Assembly: GCA_023548195.1 (NCBI GenBank)
Contig: JAJHZJ010000413.1
Span: 15,187,941 to 15,251,940 of the forward strand
Source: Bettongia penicillata ogilbyi
Taxonomy: Eukaryota > Chordata > Mammalia > Diprotodontia > Potoroidae
Length of the DNA: 64,000 nt
Direction: 5' to 3'
Below the pieces are notes generated by a model. The model was not told where the DNA came from. It did not search any database and saw only the letters and a list, made by a program, of their open reading frames with translations. Made by a program: the position numbers and the translations under genes. Below are positions 34,316-46,500 of the stretch, piece after piece (the first letter of the stretch is position 1; each line of letters starts with the position of its first letter).

Positions 34316-35030
34316 TGTGGTGGCAAGCAAAGTAGGATCTTTTGCTATTTTTGTTTTAGTATAATCAAATGTCTCTGATTCATTCTAGCCTGTATGAGCC
34401 AAGAGTCTTTACTAGGAGTAAAGTAGAGAAACAAGTTTCTTTAATTAGAAACAGTATATGTATTTGTACTGTTAATTATTTTAATGTGATTAAAGATATT
34501 TCCCACCCATTAATGGGCCTGGGAAGATTTGTAGGAAGGTGCCCACCTTTTGTTAATGAGGCACTGGTTTTCAAGGGTTGTGATGTCCTCTGGCTCTAAA
34601 AAATGTTTAAGTACTCTAAGGTGAGGTTTTACTTTGGGACTTAGTTTTTGGAAAAAGCTTTTGTGTGCCAGAGGAGACTCTGGAAAGCTGCTAAGCAACC
34701 CCTTGTCTTTGAAAACCCAAATGTTGCTTCCCTCTGTGGTAATTATGTATGTATGTATGTAATGCTCAGATAGTTGGATGTTTCTGTTGATCTATGATGC
34801 ATGTATTGCTTATGTCAGACAGTTGGAAGCATATCTGTTCATTGTAATTTCTCTGTATTTTCTCTGAAGTTCAGGCTGCTGACTTTTTCCCCTGAGCTAA
34901 GTGAATGATACATATGCTTGATTAAAGTGATTGTCGACTCCCTCAAAAGTTGCCTTTCCTTTTAGAAATGCGGATCTAAGAACCTGTAATAGCAGGCCCC
35001 CCTGAGTACGTTGAGGTCAGTACTTAAACA
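34316..35030 (+). mobile_element. LTR family A, solo LTR
   Basis: 715 bases with TG start and CA end. It matches the minus-strand copy at 13763-14874 (after removing LTR-B) and the partial copy at 61018-61430. An ATTAAA polyadenylation-type signal is at about 34920-34925. A (TATG)4 tract at 34743-34760 is absent from the other copies. No clear target duplication and no internal region are seen. Confidence 0.7.
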
Positions 35031-35302
35031 TGCATCTTCTCTCAGGCATGTCTCCTCTTTACTTGCATAGCCATGAACATAGTTCAAACTTTCACAAACT
35101 CTTACCTAGAGGCAGAGTCAAGATGGCAGAGCAAAGATAGGGACTCACCTGAGCTCTCCCCCAAATCCTTCCTTTAAATAATGAATCTAAAAAGTTCTAG
35201 AGTGACAGAACCCAGAAAATGATGGAGTAATTTTTTTTTCCAAACCAAGACAACTTAGAAGGTTTGCAGGAAAGGTATATTGCATATGTAAGGTAAGAGA
35301 GG

Positions 35303-35332
35303 TATATATGCAATATATATATTGCATATATA
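35303..35332. repeat. Perfect 30-bp palindrome in an L1 5' UTR
   Basis: TATATATGCAATATA followed by its exact reverse complement with no spacer. A shorter related segment with 'tattgcatatgtaagg' precedes it, so the palindrome may have come from local duplication. Confidence 0.95.
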
Positions 35333-35899
35333 AGGGTAAGAGAGGAGTACAGTACAGTGCAGGCCATACCAGCACAGATTGAGCCCCAGTCAGTGGCAGC
35401 AGTGGCATTTTACAGACCTCTCAGCCCACAGAAAGTAAAGAGATCAGACAGTGTATCACAAGGAGATTTACAGGTGTCCCTTTGCTGGCATCAGGGGCAG
35501 AATTCTGTTGAATTATCTATGCTTGGGTCTCACTTGTAGTCCTAGGTCTTTGTCCCAATGCAAGGAGGAACACTAGCACAGCAGAGATTGTGGCTGCAAG
35601 GGAGCAGGGATCCTGGCCACACTCCCAGAATTGAAAAGAGTGCTTGTGGTCACTCACAAACCAGTCAGTACACAATACAGGAAAGTGGTAAGTATACTTC
35701 TCCCCAGATCACACTACCTTGGAAGAATTAAACAGGTCCCCAGAGTTACCTTTGGAAAACAGCTGTACAAAAAACCTGAAGCTTGGGATAGTGACCCCTC
35801 CACTTGGAAGCACAGTCCTTTAGTGTAGAGTTAAAAGTCAAGAAATAGGCTAGAAAATAATCAAATAACAAAAAAAAAATTATTCTGACCATCGAATGT

Positions 35900-36900
35900 T
35901 ACTATGGCGATAAGGAAGATCTAAACACATACTCAGGAGAAAAGAAACTCAACATTCCTGCATCTAAAGCCTCAAAGAAAAATGTTAATTGGTCTCAGGT
36001 CATGGAAGAGCTGAAAAAGTGTTTTTAAAATCATGGATGAGAGGTAGAGGAAAAATTGGAAAGAGAAATGAGAGTGATGCAAGAAAATTAGGAAAAAAGA
36101 GTGAGCAGCTTGGTAAAAGAGGCCTAAAAGTACCGAAGGAAAAAAAAATCACCTTAAAAACAGATTAGGTCAAGTGCTAAAAGACTTACAAAAATCCAGT
36201 GAAGAGAAGAACATCTTAAAAAGTGGAATTGAGTAAATGAAAAAAGAGGGACAAAAGCTTACTGAAGAAAAAAAATGCCTTAAAATTTAGATTTGGGCAA
36301 GTGGAAGCTAATAATTTTGTGAAACATCAAGAAACAACCAAATGAAATCAAAAGAATGAAAAAAAGGAGAAGAAAATGTGAAATATCTTATTGGAAAAAC
36401 AACAGATCTGGAAATATTGATGCAGGAGAGATAATTTAAGAATTCTTGAACTACCTGAAAATCATGATTTAAAAAAAAGAACTTAGATATGATCTTTCAA
36501 GAAATTATCAAGGAAAATCGGTCTGATATTCTAGGACCAGAGGATAAAACAGAAATTGAAAGAATCCACCAATAACCTCCTAGAAAGAGATGCCCAAGTG
36601 AAACTTCCAAATTTCAGATTTCCCAAATCAAGAAGATACTATAAGCAGCCAAAAAGAATTCATTCAAATACTGTAGAGTCACAGTCAGTGCAACAGAAGA
36701 GTCAGCAGTTTCTACATTAAAGGAGTGGAGGACTTGGAATATGATATTCTGGAGGACAAAGGAACTAGTATTACAACCAAAAATCACCTATCCAGCAAAC
36801 CTACTATAGTACTCAGGGGAAAGGGTGGATATTCAATGAAACAGAGGATTTTTAAATGTTCATAATGAAAAGACCAGAACTGAATAGAAAATTTGGCTTT
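35900..36900 (+). pseudogene. L1 ORF1 pseudogene
   Basis: DNA homologous to the other ORF1 copies: coiled-coil region about 36090-36320 (AAA/GAA-rich), RRM region at about 36490-36620 ('ttatcaaggaaaatcggtct', 'aaagaatccaccaata') and C-terminal domain about 36720-36900. No frame over 60 codons survives. Confidence 0.65.
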
Positions 36901-37436
36901 CAAAAACAAGATGGAAAAGAAGCATTAAAAGGTAAACAGAAAAGGAAAATCATAAGGAATTTGATAAGGTTTAACTTTTATATTCCTACATGGGAAAATG
37001 ATATTTATAACTCCTAAAAACTTTCTCATTATTAGAGTAGTTAGAAGTAGTATAAATAGAAAGAAAGCAGAGGTATGAGTTGAATGTGGTAGTATGATTA
37101 TCCTAAAATAATAAATTAAGTGATGAGAAAGAAAAAGGTACTGGGAGGAGAGGAAGGAAAGAGATAGAGTTGAATAAATTATCAGACATAAAAGAGGCCT
37201 GAAAGAGATTTTATAATGGAGGAAGTTAAAGGGGAGAGTGGGGAGAGGAGAACATGAACTCACTCTCATAAGAATTGACTCAAAGAGGAAATAATATGCC
37301 CACTCAGTTGAGTATAGGAATCTATCTTACTATACAGGAAAGCAGGAAGGAAAGGGGATAGGAGCAGAGAGCTGATAGAATGGAGGGAAGTAGTTTGGAG
37401 GAGGTAAAAACAGAAGTAAAATATATTTGACAATGG

Positions 37437-37530
37437 TCAGGGTAAAAGAAGAGAGATAGACAGAGACAAAGATAGACACAGAGAGTCAGAAAGAAACAGG
37501 CAGAGACAGAGAAAGACAGAGACAGAAAAT
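37437..37530. repeat. GAGACA/GACAGA purine-rich repeat
   Basis: Degenerate GACAGA units in the L1 inter-ORF purine-rich region. Confidence 0.85.
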
Positions 37531-37549
37531 AGGATAAACGGAAAATAAG

Positions 37550-38243
37550 ATGGAGGAAAATGTATGTTGGTAATCATTACTGTGCAAAAAATATACAGTG
37601 AGTTTCTATGATAAATCATTTAATTTCTCAAACATAAAGACAAGTCAAATTTACAGAAATAAGGGCCATTCTTCATTTGATAAATGATCAAAGGATATGA
37701 GCAGGCTGTTTCCCAGACAGAGTAATCAAAACTATCTATAGTCTTATGAAAAAAATGCTTTAAATTACTATTGATGAGAGAAATATAAATAAAAAAAGCT
37801 CTGAGATGAAAAATCTTGGAGGGGATGTGGGAAAATCAAAACAGTAAAGTAATATTGTTGAAGTTGTATACTGATTTAACCATTCTGGTTGGTGATTTGG
37901 AACTATGTCCAAAGGGCTAGAAAATCATGTACAACTAAACAGCCTCACTATTAGGTCTTTATCACAAGAGACTGAAGAAAAGGGAAAGGCCCCGTGTCTG
38001 CAAAATATTTATAGCAGTTTTTTAGTGGTGGCAAAGAATTGGAAATTGAAGGGATATCCTTCAATTGGGGAATGGCTGAAGTTGTGTATGATTGTGATGA
38101 CACCTTATTGCGCTTTAAGAAATAGTGAGGAAGATGCTATCAGAAAAATAAAAGCCTTATATGAACTGATGCAAAGTGAAATGAGCAGAACTAGGAAAAC
38201 ACTGTACACACTAACAGCAATATTACATGACAATCTACTTTGA
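37550..38243 (+). pseudogene. L1 ORF2 C-terminal remnant fused to ORF2 start
   Basis: The ORF2 ATG at 37550 is followed by about ten codons, then the C-terminal part. The piece 37905-38243 shows the L1 C-terminal pattern 'NWKLKGYPSIGEWLKL' and 'ALYELMQSEMSRTRKTLYTL'. Endonuclease and RT domains are absent. Confidence 0.75.
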
Positions 38244-38566
38244 AAACTTGGCTATTTTCATCAGTACAATCATACAAGACATTTCTGTAGGACTTATGAT
38301 GAAAGGTGCTATCTATCTTCAGAGGAACAAGTTTTTATGCATGTATGTGTATGTGTGTTTTCTTTCACAGAATGACCTACATGGAGATGTGTTTTGCATG
38401 ACTACTTACGTATAACCTACATCAAATTACTTGCCTTCTCAGTGGGGGAAGGGAGGGAAGAGAGGGAGAGATTTCAGAACTCAACATTTAAAAAATAGAA
38501 TATTGAAATTGTTTATATATGCAATTGGGAAAAAATAAAATACTAAATAAGACATAAATTCTCATC

Positions 38567-38830
38567 CAGACTATTTTAACATCCTCCTAATTGACTTCCT
38601 TTCCTCAAATTTCTCCTGATTCCAAACCATTCTCCACAATGAAGCCAAGATAATTTTGCTAAAGATAATCTTGACTATGTGATTACTCTGCTCTATAATA
38701 CCCAATGGCTCCCCATTAGCTTAAGACCCTCTTTTTGGTATTTGAATTCCTTCATAACCTGACTACATTACCTTTCCAATCTTAGGATATATTCTTCCCC
38801 TTTCCAACTAAAATTTGAAGCAAACCAACA
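38567..38830 (+). mobile_element. L2 fragment
   Basis: 'accattctccacaatgaagc', 'caatggctccccattagc' and 'ttcataacctgactac' follow the L2 region upstream of its 3' end. Confidence 0.75.
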
Positions 38831-39274
38831 AAGAAAAACAAGTTAGTCCATGGGGATTTTTGTCTGAGCCACCTAAGGGTGCCAAGATCAGAGAACTGCA
38901 TCAGAGAAACTAGGATTACATGACCTGTATGGAAGACTGGGTTCAATTTCTAGTCTAAGGTGTCAGATAAAAGTAGTCAGCATCACCACAAAGAGTAGAT
39001 CCATATTTAATGACATGATAGAAAATTTATTTTGGGCAAAATCATCCAGGAGTAAAAGTATGGATCAAAGAGTAGGAGTCCCTCAGAGGCTGGGGATAAT
39101 TTGTATCTTTGGGGAGTTGACAGAGGGGACCACCAAGATGGAGGTAGGGTGGATTCTTCAGGGAGCTACAGAAAACAGATTAACACTTCAACTGGCTCAA
39201 AACAGAGGTGAGTGCAAATTCTTTGTACCCACATGTTGTAGGGAGAGGGAAAGAAAGGGATGGCGAATGGTACA
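38831..39274. other. Unassigned DNA
   Basis: A 91-codon open frame at 39015-39290 (plus) has no recognisable domain and no conserved context; not called a gene. Confidence 0.5.
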
Positions 39275-39400
39275 GAGGAAGGAGCACTAACTCTGGAGTT
39301 GTCTGTGGCACTTACAAATCTGTGATACCTTGGGAAAATTACTTGATCTCTCTGGATTTATGCTTCTTTTGATATTAAATGAGTGCTGTTCATTGGTTTC
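39275..39400 (+). mobile_element. CORE-SINE fragment (THER1/MIR type)
   Basis: 'gcactaactctggagttg', 'ataccttgggaaaattac' and 'ctctctggatttatgc' fit the plus-strand order. Confidence 0.55.
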
Positions 39401-39828
39401 TGAGGCACTTTCCTGATCTGGATCTATGATAGAATGATTATTACACCCAGAAATAGATTGGGAAAACAGATTATAAAATAGCTGAGATACACCATTTCCT
39501 TGCCAAATTTTATCTACTGTACCTTGAAAGATGAAAATTCCAGAGAACATTGAGTTGAGGGTCTGATAGAAGGAGCCCTGCTCAGGCAAGGGAGAGGGAA
39601 GGAAGGCAGATAAGATTATATGTTACTAGATATTCATATGTCAGACTTGATTTTCATGGTCTTGCCTCTTCCTCCCTTTTTGGTTAACTATGTGTATTTG
39701 TTTTATGTTCTTAGTAGTAAAACTTTTTAAAAACTCTAAGACAATGTGGTGTGCCATTTTCAGGAAGCAAGACAGGACAGAATGAAAATGTTTCCCTCAT
39801 TTTTCTTTCTTTCTTTTTTTTTTTAAGT
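39401..39828. other. Unassigned DNA
   Basis: A minus-strand frame at 39287-39589 (100 codons, overlapping the SINE) has no motif I recognise. A T-rich run precedes the LTR at 39806-39824. Confidence 0.5.
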
Positions 39829-39833
39829 ATAAT

Positions 39834-40312
39834 TGTAATGGTAATTTAAATGGGAAGATCTTTTCTATTCATTAATAAGCCCATGTGACCTGCCTGGATC
39901 ACATGGAAGTCTGAGTCATATGGAGCCTGTGGTGGGAGGAAGTCGCTGAATGAGTGGACCGGGAAGAGGCAGAGCTACAGCAGAACTGAGAAGTTAGTCT
40001 TGAAAGTGGTCAGAGTTAGGAAGGATGCAGGCTCCTGGGTAACATGAGTGATTTTGTGATTGTTTGCAATTTGTTTAATGGAGCTGGTTTGTGGGAAGCC
40101 TAGCAGGGGAAAGGCCTGGGGCTGGTGTTATCCTCTACTTTGTTACTGTGTATAGATTTATTTGTTACTAAGATGGATTTGGCTTTCTGGTATTTGAATA
40201 AATATTGTGGTTCTGTCTTTCATGTAGAAAGTCTGCTGTATTTCATGATTCAGAACAGTGCCTGGATATTCGTGACAACTGTAGGTGCTGTGAATATTGT
40301 CTTGATGCTGTA
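39834..40312 (+). mobile_element. LTR family B, solo LTR, full length
   Basis: 479 bases. It starts TGTAATGG and ends GCTGTA (CA changed to TA). It is flanked by identical 5-bp duplications ATAAT (39829-39833 and 40313-40317). An AATAAA polyadenylation signal is at about 40197-40202. Two more copies are at 14203-14658 (minus) and 20877-21146 (truncated). The lack of any internal region between paired LTRs makes this a solo LTR left by recombination. Five-base duplications are common for several endogenous retrovirus classes, so the class is not assigned. Confidence 0.85.
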
Positions 40313-40529
40313 ATAATTAATACTTTAGTAGTTTACTTCATTATCAATTTACAATAATTTGCCTGTTCATCCTCAATAGCACCCTCCTTTGTGACTGAGA
40401 AATACAGTTAAACAAAGAAATGTGTATCTTGGCCTTGTCTCAAAATCTGTGCCTCTGCAACTATAGCCCACCACCTCTCTGAGAAGTTGGAGGCATACTT
40501 CACTTTAAGTGTTTTAAAGTCATAATGTC

Positions 40530-40690
40530 ATCATAGACATAGAACTAGGTGGGAATTCAGAGACTATCTCATCTGACTGTTTAATTTTACAGTAGAAGAA
40601 ACTGGTGCTAAGGGAAATTATATGACTTAACCAAGGTCATTCATGTAGTAGCTTACCACAAGCCTAGAGGTAAGGTGGTAACGCTGAGAG
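40530..40690 (-). mobile_element. THER1-type CORE-SINE, minus
   Basis: 'agacatagaactaggtgg', 'acagtagaagaaactggtgc' and 'ttaaccaaggtcattc' follow the reversed order. Confidence 0.6.
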
Positions 40691-42085
40691 ATCAAAAGGA
40701 GACATTAAGTCAAGCCTTGAAGCTTTCTGGAAAAGAAAATAATGGAGGTGGGAATTAGGGGAAGATCAGGCTTGTGCTTTCAAACAATGATGTATTTTAG
40801 TCTACCAAAGCCTATCAAACATATCATTACCATATGTTTCTGTGCAAGGGCTCAAGTTACTAGGAGTGTTTTATTCCTGAATTGCAAACTAGACACTTTG
40901 CCACTGCCCTTTGGTCAAAGGATTTGATCATTTTACTCTGTACACTAGTCTAAGAAAAATAATGCTGTGGTTAAGTACAGAGCAAGGGGGTTTATATGTG
41001 ACTACTACATTTGTAATTGTCCTCAATTTCTAGTAACGAATGTTTTTGAAGTGTTGTCAAGGCTGAAGTGAGATACTCCTGGTGCCTGTGTCTGGACCCC
41101 GAGGATTTATGTAGCAGGCACTTATAATGCTGTGTGCCATCCTTTGATGGATGGCCTTGCTCTTTGTGTCATAAAATGCCTGGATTATGCTATGTACAGA
41201 AATCCTCATGGATCCTCAAGTTTTACTATGTTGGCGGTTATTCTCACATGTGCCTTATCTCAAGGAACCAATCATTTTTATAGCAGCTCAGTCATGTCCC
41301 CAGCAAATGGTCAAAAATAATCTCTAAAATGAAAACATTTTCCAAGAGGAAAGGTGAAAAAAAGACTAAAACCATGGAAAAGAAGTTTAGAAGATGTAAG
41401 AAGGCATCCATTCAACGGCCCAAAGTGGGGTTGCTGACTGCTGAGAATTTATTAAGTGCAATGAGGATAATTAAGGGAGACAAGGACGAATTAAGGAAAG
41501 AGTCGACAACTTCACACTTTGTGCAGTTTTGCTAGTGCATTTAAAAGACAGCTTGACAACTTTTGAGTGACCAATAGATTTGGCATAAGACATCAATAAA
41601 GCACTATTTTATAGAGTAAAGAAATATTGCACCCTCAGAACAGGAAGAGATGACTGATAATTGAAGTTTCTTCCTTTGACCTTTGAATGGAGCCCATTCC
41701 TATCCTATGGCTTCCCTGAAATCCCCAGATGAAAGCCATCTCTCCCTCCTTGGAAGGCCCATGGCAGTATTCCCAAGTGGCAACATCTGTCAACTGTCTT
41801 TTTGATTCTTCTGTGGGTCCTTGATATTGATCAATGCACTGCCTGCACTGAGTGGTTGAAATCCCTCCAAGTCTTCTTTTCCCACAACATTCCTCTTCAA
41901 GTCCTCTCAAGTATATTCCATGGAGGATGTTGCCAGATGTGTTGGAGGTCTGTTAAATTTTTGGATACCAATGATTGTACTTAAAAGGTAGATTGTTCAT
42001 GTAACAAGTGCAAGGAAAAAGAGACATCTTGTGTACTCCATTATTGTAAATGTATCGATATATTTAATAAATTGGTACATGCACA
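40691..42085. other. Unassigned single-copy-looking DNA
   Basis: Contains a 68-codon lysine/arginine-rich frame at 41329-41535 (plus) and a 91-codon frame at 41635-41910 (minus). Neither shows a domain, splice context or Kozak-like start that would support a gene. Confidence 0.45.
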
Positions 42086-42222
42086 TGCATATGAATGTCA
42101 TATATACTATGTATATGTAACATATGTAGTATATATGTGTATGTATATATTATATATGCGCACATATATATAATTCATACTATATATCCATATGTATGTG
42201 TGTGTGTTTGTGTGTGTATTTG
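42086..42222. repeat. TATG/TATA/TGTG simple repeat
   Basis: Degenerate alternating purine-pyrimidine tract ending in (TG)n with TTTG interruptions. Confidence 0.9.
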
Positions 42223-42779
42223 CTATTTCCCAAGAACTTGCACTCAGAAAGGGGCTAATAATCAATGACATTTACATGGTCTGAAACTGATAGATTTGCT
42301 CATACATAGCTTTAGCCAATCCTCTGTTTATGATGTTAAATAAAATGTATATAGCCTGAAATTAAACATTTTAGGCCTGGGTGGGCTAAAGAAAAACACA
42401 GTTATCATTGAACAGACTTTAATAGAATCCAGCTGTGACAGAAAATTATTTACAACCTGTATACTGCATTTCAGTGGACCACAAAGTTGTTTTTCTTTTA
42501 AAGTAAGTTTGGTCATATGGTTATTATTTTTAAATGTCAAGGAAATGGAACTAATATGATTGCCCCAATCTGAGGCAGCTGATTTGTGGGGGTGGTAAGG
42601 CAACAGGTCAATGGCACCCACTCTGAGGCTGTCTGTAGATGGTCAATAAAAAGACAAGGAGCCTCAGCTTGTGGTTTAATGTTTTTAACTTGTCCTTTTT
42701 CAATAGCTGTATGGTTGATTGTTTTAATATCATCAAAAGTTAGAGACCCAAGTGAGATCATTTTTAGCATTAGTATTTT
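42223..42779 (-). other. Unassigned DNA with two overlapping minus-strand frames
   Basis: Frames 42537-42800 (87 codons) and 42328-42621 (97 codons) overlap in different phases. Their amino-acid composition is mixed rather than low-complexity, with pieces such as 'SLTFDDIKTINHTAIEKGQ' and 'APCLFIDHLQTASEW'. I recognise no family. They could be an ancient pseudogene broken by one frameshift, or chance. Confidence 0.3.
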
Positions 42780-43075
42780 GTAGTGGTTAGCATGTTCCAA
42801 CTGGAGTTAGGAAGGCATGGGTTTGAGTCTCACTTTAAAATATTTACTAGCTGTTTTAGCCTGCTCAGGTCACTTAAAGTTCTCTGAGTCTCAGTTTCTT
42901 TATCTCTAAAGTAAGGATAATAAAACACCTATCTTAAAGGTTGTTGAGAAGAACAGTTCATATAATGTACATAAAGAGCTTGACAATTCTTAAGTGCCAT
43001 ACAAAAGCAAGGGATTATTATTTTTATTATTTTTATTTTATAACATGCTATTGTTACCATATTTATTGGCATTAT
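42780..43075 (+). mobile_element. MIR-type CORE-SINE
   Basis: 'tgtagtggttagcatgttcc', 'ggaaggcatgggtttgag', 'tctcagtttctttatctc', 'aaaggttgttgagaagaac' appear in MIR order, with a TTATTATT-rich end. Confidence 0.85.
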
Positions 43076-43389
43076 TATTACCATGCTTAGTGGCAGAGGG
43101 GTGACTCTGGGGAGCCTGATTATTTGGATGGTTTTCTGTGTGTTTCTCTGGGTAGCTTTTGTCCTAAAAGAAGTCTTGTTGGTCGAGCCATGCTTCATGC
43201 TAACTGAAGTCATAGAGAGACAGAAGACACTGAAGGATCTGGCTGATGAAAAGTCTGTCATTACAGGCTCAGCATTAGCTGGCTTCTTACCATCATCTGA
43301 GTCCTACCTTATTCTTTTGGGATGCCTATAACAGTATTTCAAAGACTCTGAAACATGTAAGATACATCCTATGGAGCACATAAAGAAGA
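43076..43389. other. Unassigned DNA
   Basis: An 82-codon frame at 43083-43331 starts hydrophobic but has no recognisable family; left uncalled. Confidence 0.45.
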
Positions 43390-43530
43390 CTGATTTAGGA
43401 ATCCTGATAAGAATCCTTGTTTTTCTGTAGCTACCTGTGAATGTGAACAAGAAAGTCACTTAACCTTTTTGACATGTTTCTTTATCTCTAAAAGGAACTA
43501 GAGGTATCTCTGAGGTCCTTTATAGTTATA
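43390..43530 (+). mobile_element. CORE-SINE fragment
   Basis: 'gaaagtcacttaacctttt', 'tttctttatctctaaaagg' and 'atctctgaggtcctttat' follow the THER1/MIR order. Confidence 0.6.
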
Positions 43531-46500
43531 TAATGTTTTGTTATCATATATTATGTAGCAGCATAAATGATAGTTTAGGCAAATTGTTTAACGTACTTTC
43601 AACAGCTGTTTACTCTATTTGAAACTTTATGTAGAAAAATCAAAAAAATATGTAAAATTATAGTCCTTAGGATATTAGTTGTGACCTAGGAGATTTGATA
43701 ACTTAAAATGTCTATTTAGGACACTGCCACATTAACATGGAAAAATATATTTTGCAATTTAGGCTTGTCACCGTTCTGTTGCCAATCCCAAAGATTCTTG
43801 AATAGTTTGTGTTTGGAAACTCCAAGATAATGGCTGTGTTTTCTAAGTTGAGAAAGGTCAGTTCTTTTCTCTCTGAATCACTTATATAACTGGAGACTTT
43901 GCATAGATGATGCTATATTTAAGTCAACTAAGTCAGAAGACGATTCCTGCTTTCAAAAAAGTTAGTAATTCTCTCATTACAGAAGTTATTTATTTTCATG
44001 AATTATTCCCCAATGTGACAATTTCTTTGATGGACTTTCTGGTACAGCTCATCTCAAGTTGGTTCCATATCATTCTTGAATATTAAGAGCAGCATTCTAG
44101 TGTAGACTATGGCATGATCTTAAAGGACACTAGATGGCAGTATGGGATCATAATATATTCTATGAACAGTACAGTTTCATGTTGCTCCCGTTGACATCTG
44201 TGCATTGGGTGATGATGAAGTCACCTAATTCTTTCTTCATATGTGGAATTAGTACTGGCTTTACTGTTCCTTATACAGGATTTGACTTACAGAGCCAACA
44301 GATTGGAAAATGTGACTTTGCTTGCTTGGTTCAATAGTAGTTTTGCAAATTGGGGAATAAAGGGCAACTGAACAAATGTAGCTAGTCATATCCATAAGGA
44401 AAACCTATTCATCCATTTTTCAGAATAAATTAGCTGCTTTGTTTATCATAGAATGTCAATCCATCCATCACAAAGCAGTTGCTCTGACCTAGTTCTATAA
44501 GCCCACTGGTTGTTAAGAAAACTCAAGCATATTCTCTTGGTATTAACAGATCAATTCTTTATAATTAAGCTACTGATAGTCAAATATTCAGTTTAGCCCA
44601 GGACATAGGCCTGATTTCTGTGTAAAAATAAACAAATGAATAAAGAAGAGAGCTGGATGAGTAGTAATAGAAGAATGAATGGAATTCTGAGTTTTCCTCT
44701 TTCCTTCCCCGCCAACCCCCATTGAGTCAGCAGCCAGCTGAAACTTACAACCTCTTTCATATAACTTTGTCTAGTCTAGTACTACAGGCAGAAATAGCAT
44801 ATTGTTCTATGTGTAAAGTGTTTGTCAGTTATCTTATAAGCTCAGGAAGATCTTGTCAGGAAATGTTTTCAAGGAAGAGTTGATATGGATAGACCTGGGA
44901 GGATCAGTGCAATCAAATGCTTTCTCTCTTCCATATTCATGATGAAAACAATCCAGTTAGAAAATGCTTGTGAGAGGAAATGTTTGCTACTATATAGAGA
45001 ACTCTGTTGCAGAAGAAATTTTCCCACATTCTGCTCAAACCTCCATTCTGTGAATGATAGGATAACTGCATTGCAGGGAACCTCTTGACTGGTAATGGAT
45101 CATTTCCAGAAGCCTTTTCTTTTCTGGATCACTAAACGACTGTTCCCCATGGGAAAGTATGTAGAATAGGAAAGTCTTTCTTTAATGCACATGAGTTGAC
45201 CTTGGGTCCTTGAAGGCCCCATTAATGAAATATACTGTAGGATATCCTTTATTATTTCAGTGCTGCTCTATGAGATTTATGATTTCATCAATGTAGACAT
45301 TCCCTCTAGGGACAGAGATGACAACTTCGCCCTGCCTACCAACCCTGTGTAATTTTTATCTATATCCTGCCACATACTATAGGGGATCCACCTAGCATTC
45401 TGAGCTTTTTTATTTACTCTCTTGGCATCATGTATATACTAATGTAGCTAACATCCTATACAATCTTCATTTGGGCTAGCTAATCCTCACTTTTTATATG
45501 TAATTAGAGCATCTTTACTCCTTCACCATTTGCCTTCCCCCACTTTTCCTTCCTTCCCTCTGCCAAACAGGTGTTACTATACCAGAAAGACCTCAACTTT
45601 GAAACTAGTATTGATTCACATTCTTCTTCTATGCAAGCCATTCTAACTAAGTTCATGGTAGCTCATCACCATGCTTGACATAGAATTAAGTATTTTTCAG
45701 TCACAGCAAACAAAAGTGATTTTCTACTAATTGCCATCTTTGATAGTGAATGAACCTAAGAAATCTTTAACTGTAGTATAATGGAGAATAGAAACGTGGC
45801 CTCAACCCAAATGGATGGATTGACTCCTTTTTTTACATTTTTTGTACCAATTCTGTTTTAGTAATTTGGAAATTTAAAAAAAAATGACCGGTGTGAAGAG
45901 GATCTCCAAAATACCGTTTTCTGTCTATGTCTCTGTCTATACATACATACGTACATGCTAACACATATGTTCATGAATGTATAGATAATGATTAACATTA
46001 TCACAATATACTATATACCAAAGAGTTCATACTTCTGTCCAGCAAAATTCTTGAACTTACTATTAACAGAATACTGATATTATGCTATCAATAAAAGTAG
46101 CAATTTCCCCTAGGGAAATGGGAATGTGAAAAAAGTCACAGGCAATAATAATACACCACTGGGTAATTGTTCCATTGTTACATTCTTGGATATGCCTCTG
46201 AGTATGATTATATCTTGTAATTCAGACTCCAAAGGTCTCAAGGACAAGGAATTTGGCAGCATGTATGCTCTATACAACATCCAACACTATGAACTCAACA
46301 AGTACATTTCATTGTTAATAAAATACAATCCTAGTTTTTTTGCAGTATAATTAATTTGATACAATTATTGCTACTTATATCAAGAGCAGTAGTTTAAGAG
46401 AAAAGAGTCAGCATGGAAATCAGACCATTATTATTGTAGCATCAGCAGAGTACCAGGCATTGAACAGACTCATTGATTCATCGCATCCATGAGTATATTT

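Larger units (their letters stand above)
35107..38555 (+). mobile_element. L1 with 5' UTR and tail but ORF2 deleted
   Basis: It starts with 5' UTR sequence ('gaggcagagtcaagatggc'), followed by an ORF1 remnant (about 35900-36900), a purine-rich inter-ORF region, the ORF2 start codon at 37550, then within about 35 bases a jump to the ORF2 C-terminal part and 3' UTR, ending in an A-rich tail at about 38530-38555. Flanks AAACTCTTACC (35096-35106) and AAATTCTCATC (38556-38566) match at 8 of 11 bases, a plausible old target duplication. The element appears inserted as a unit, so the ORF2 loss may predate insertion. Confidence 0.8.
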
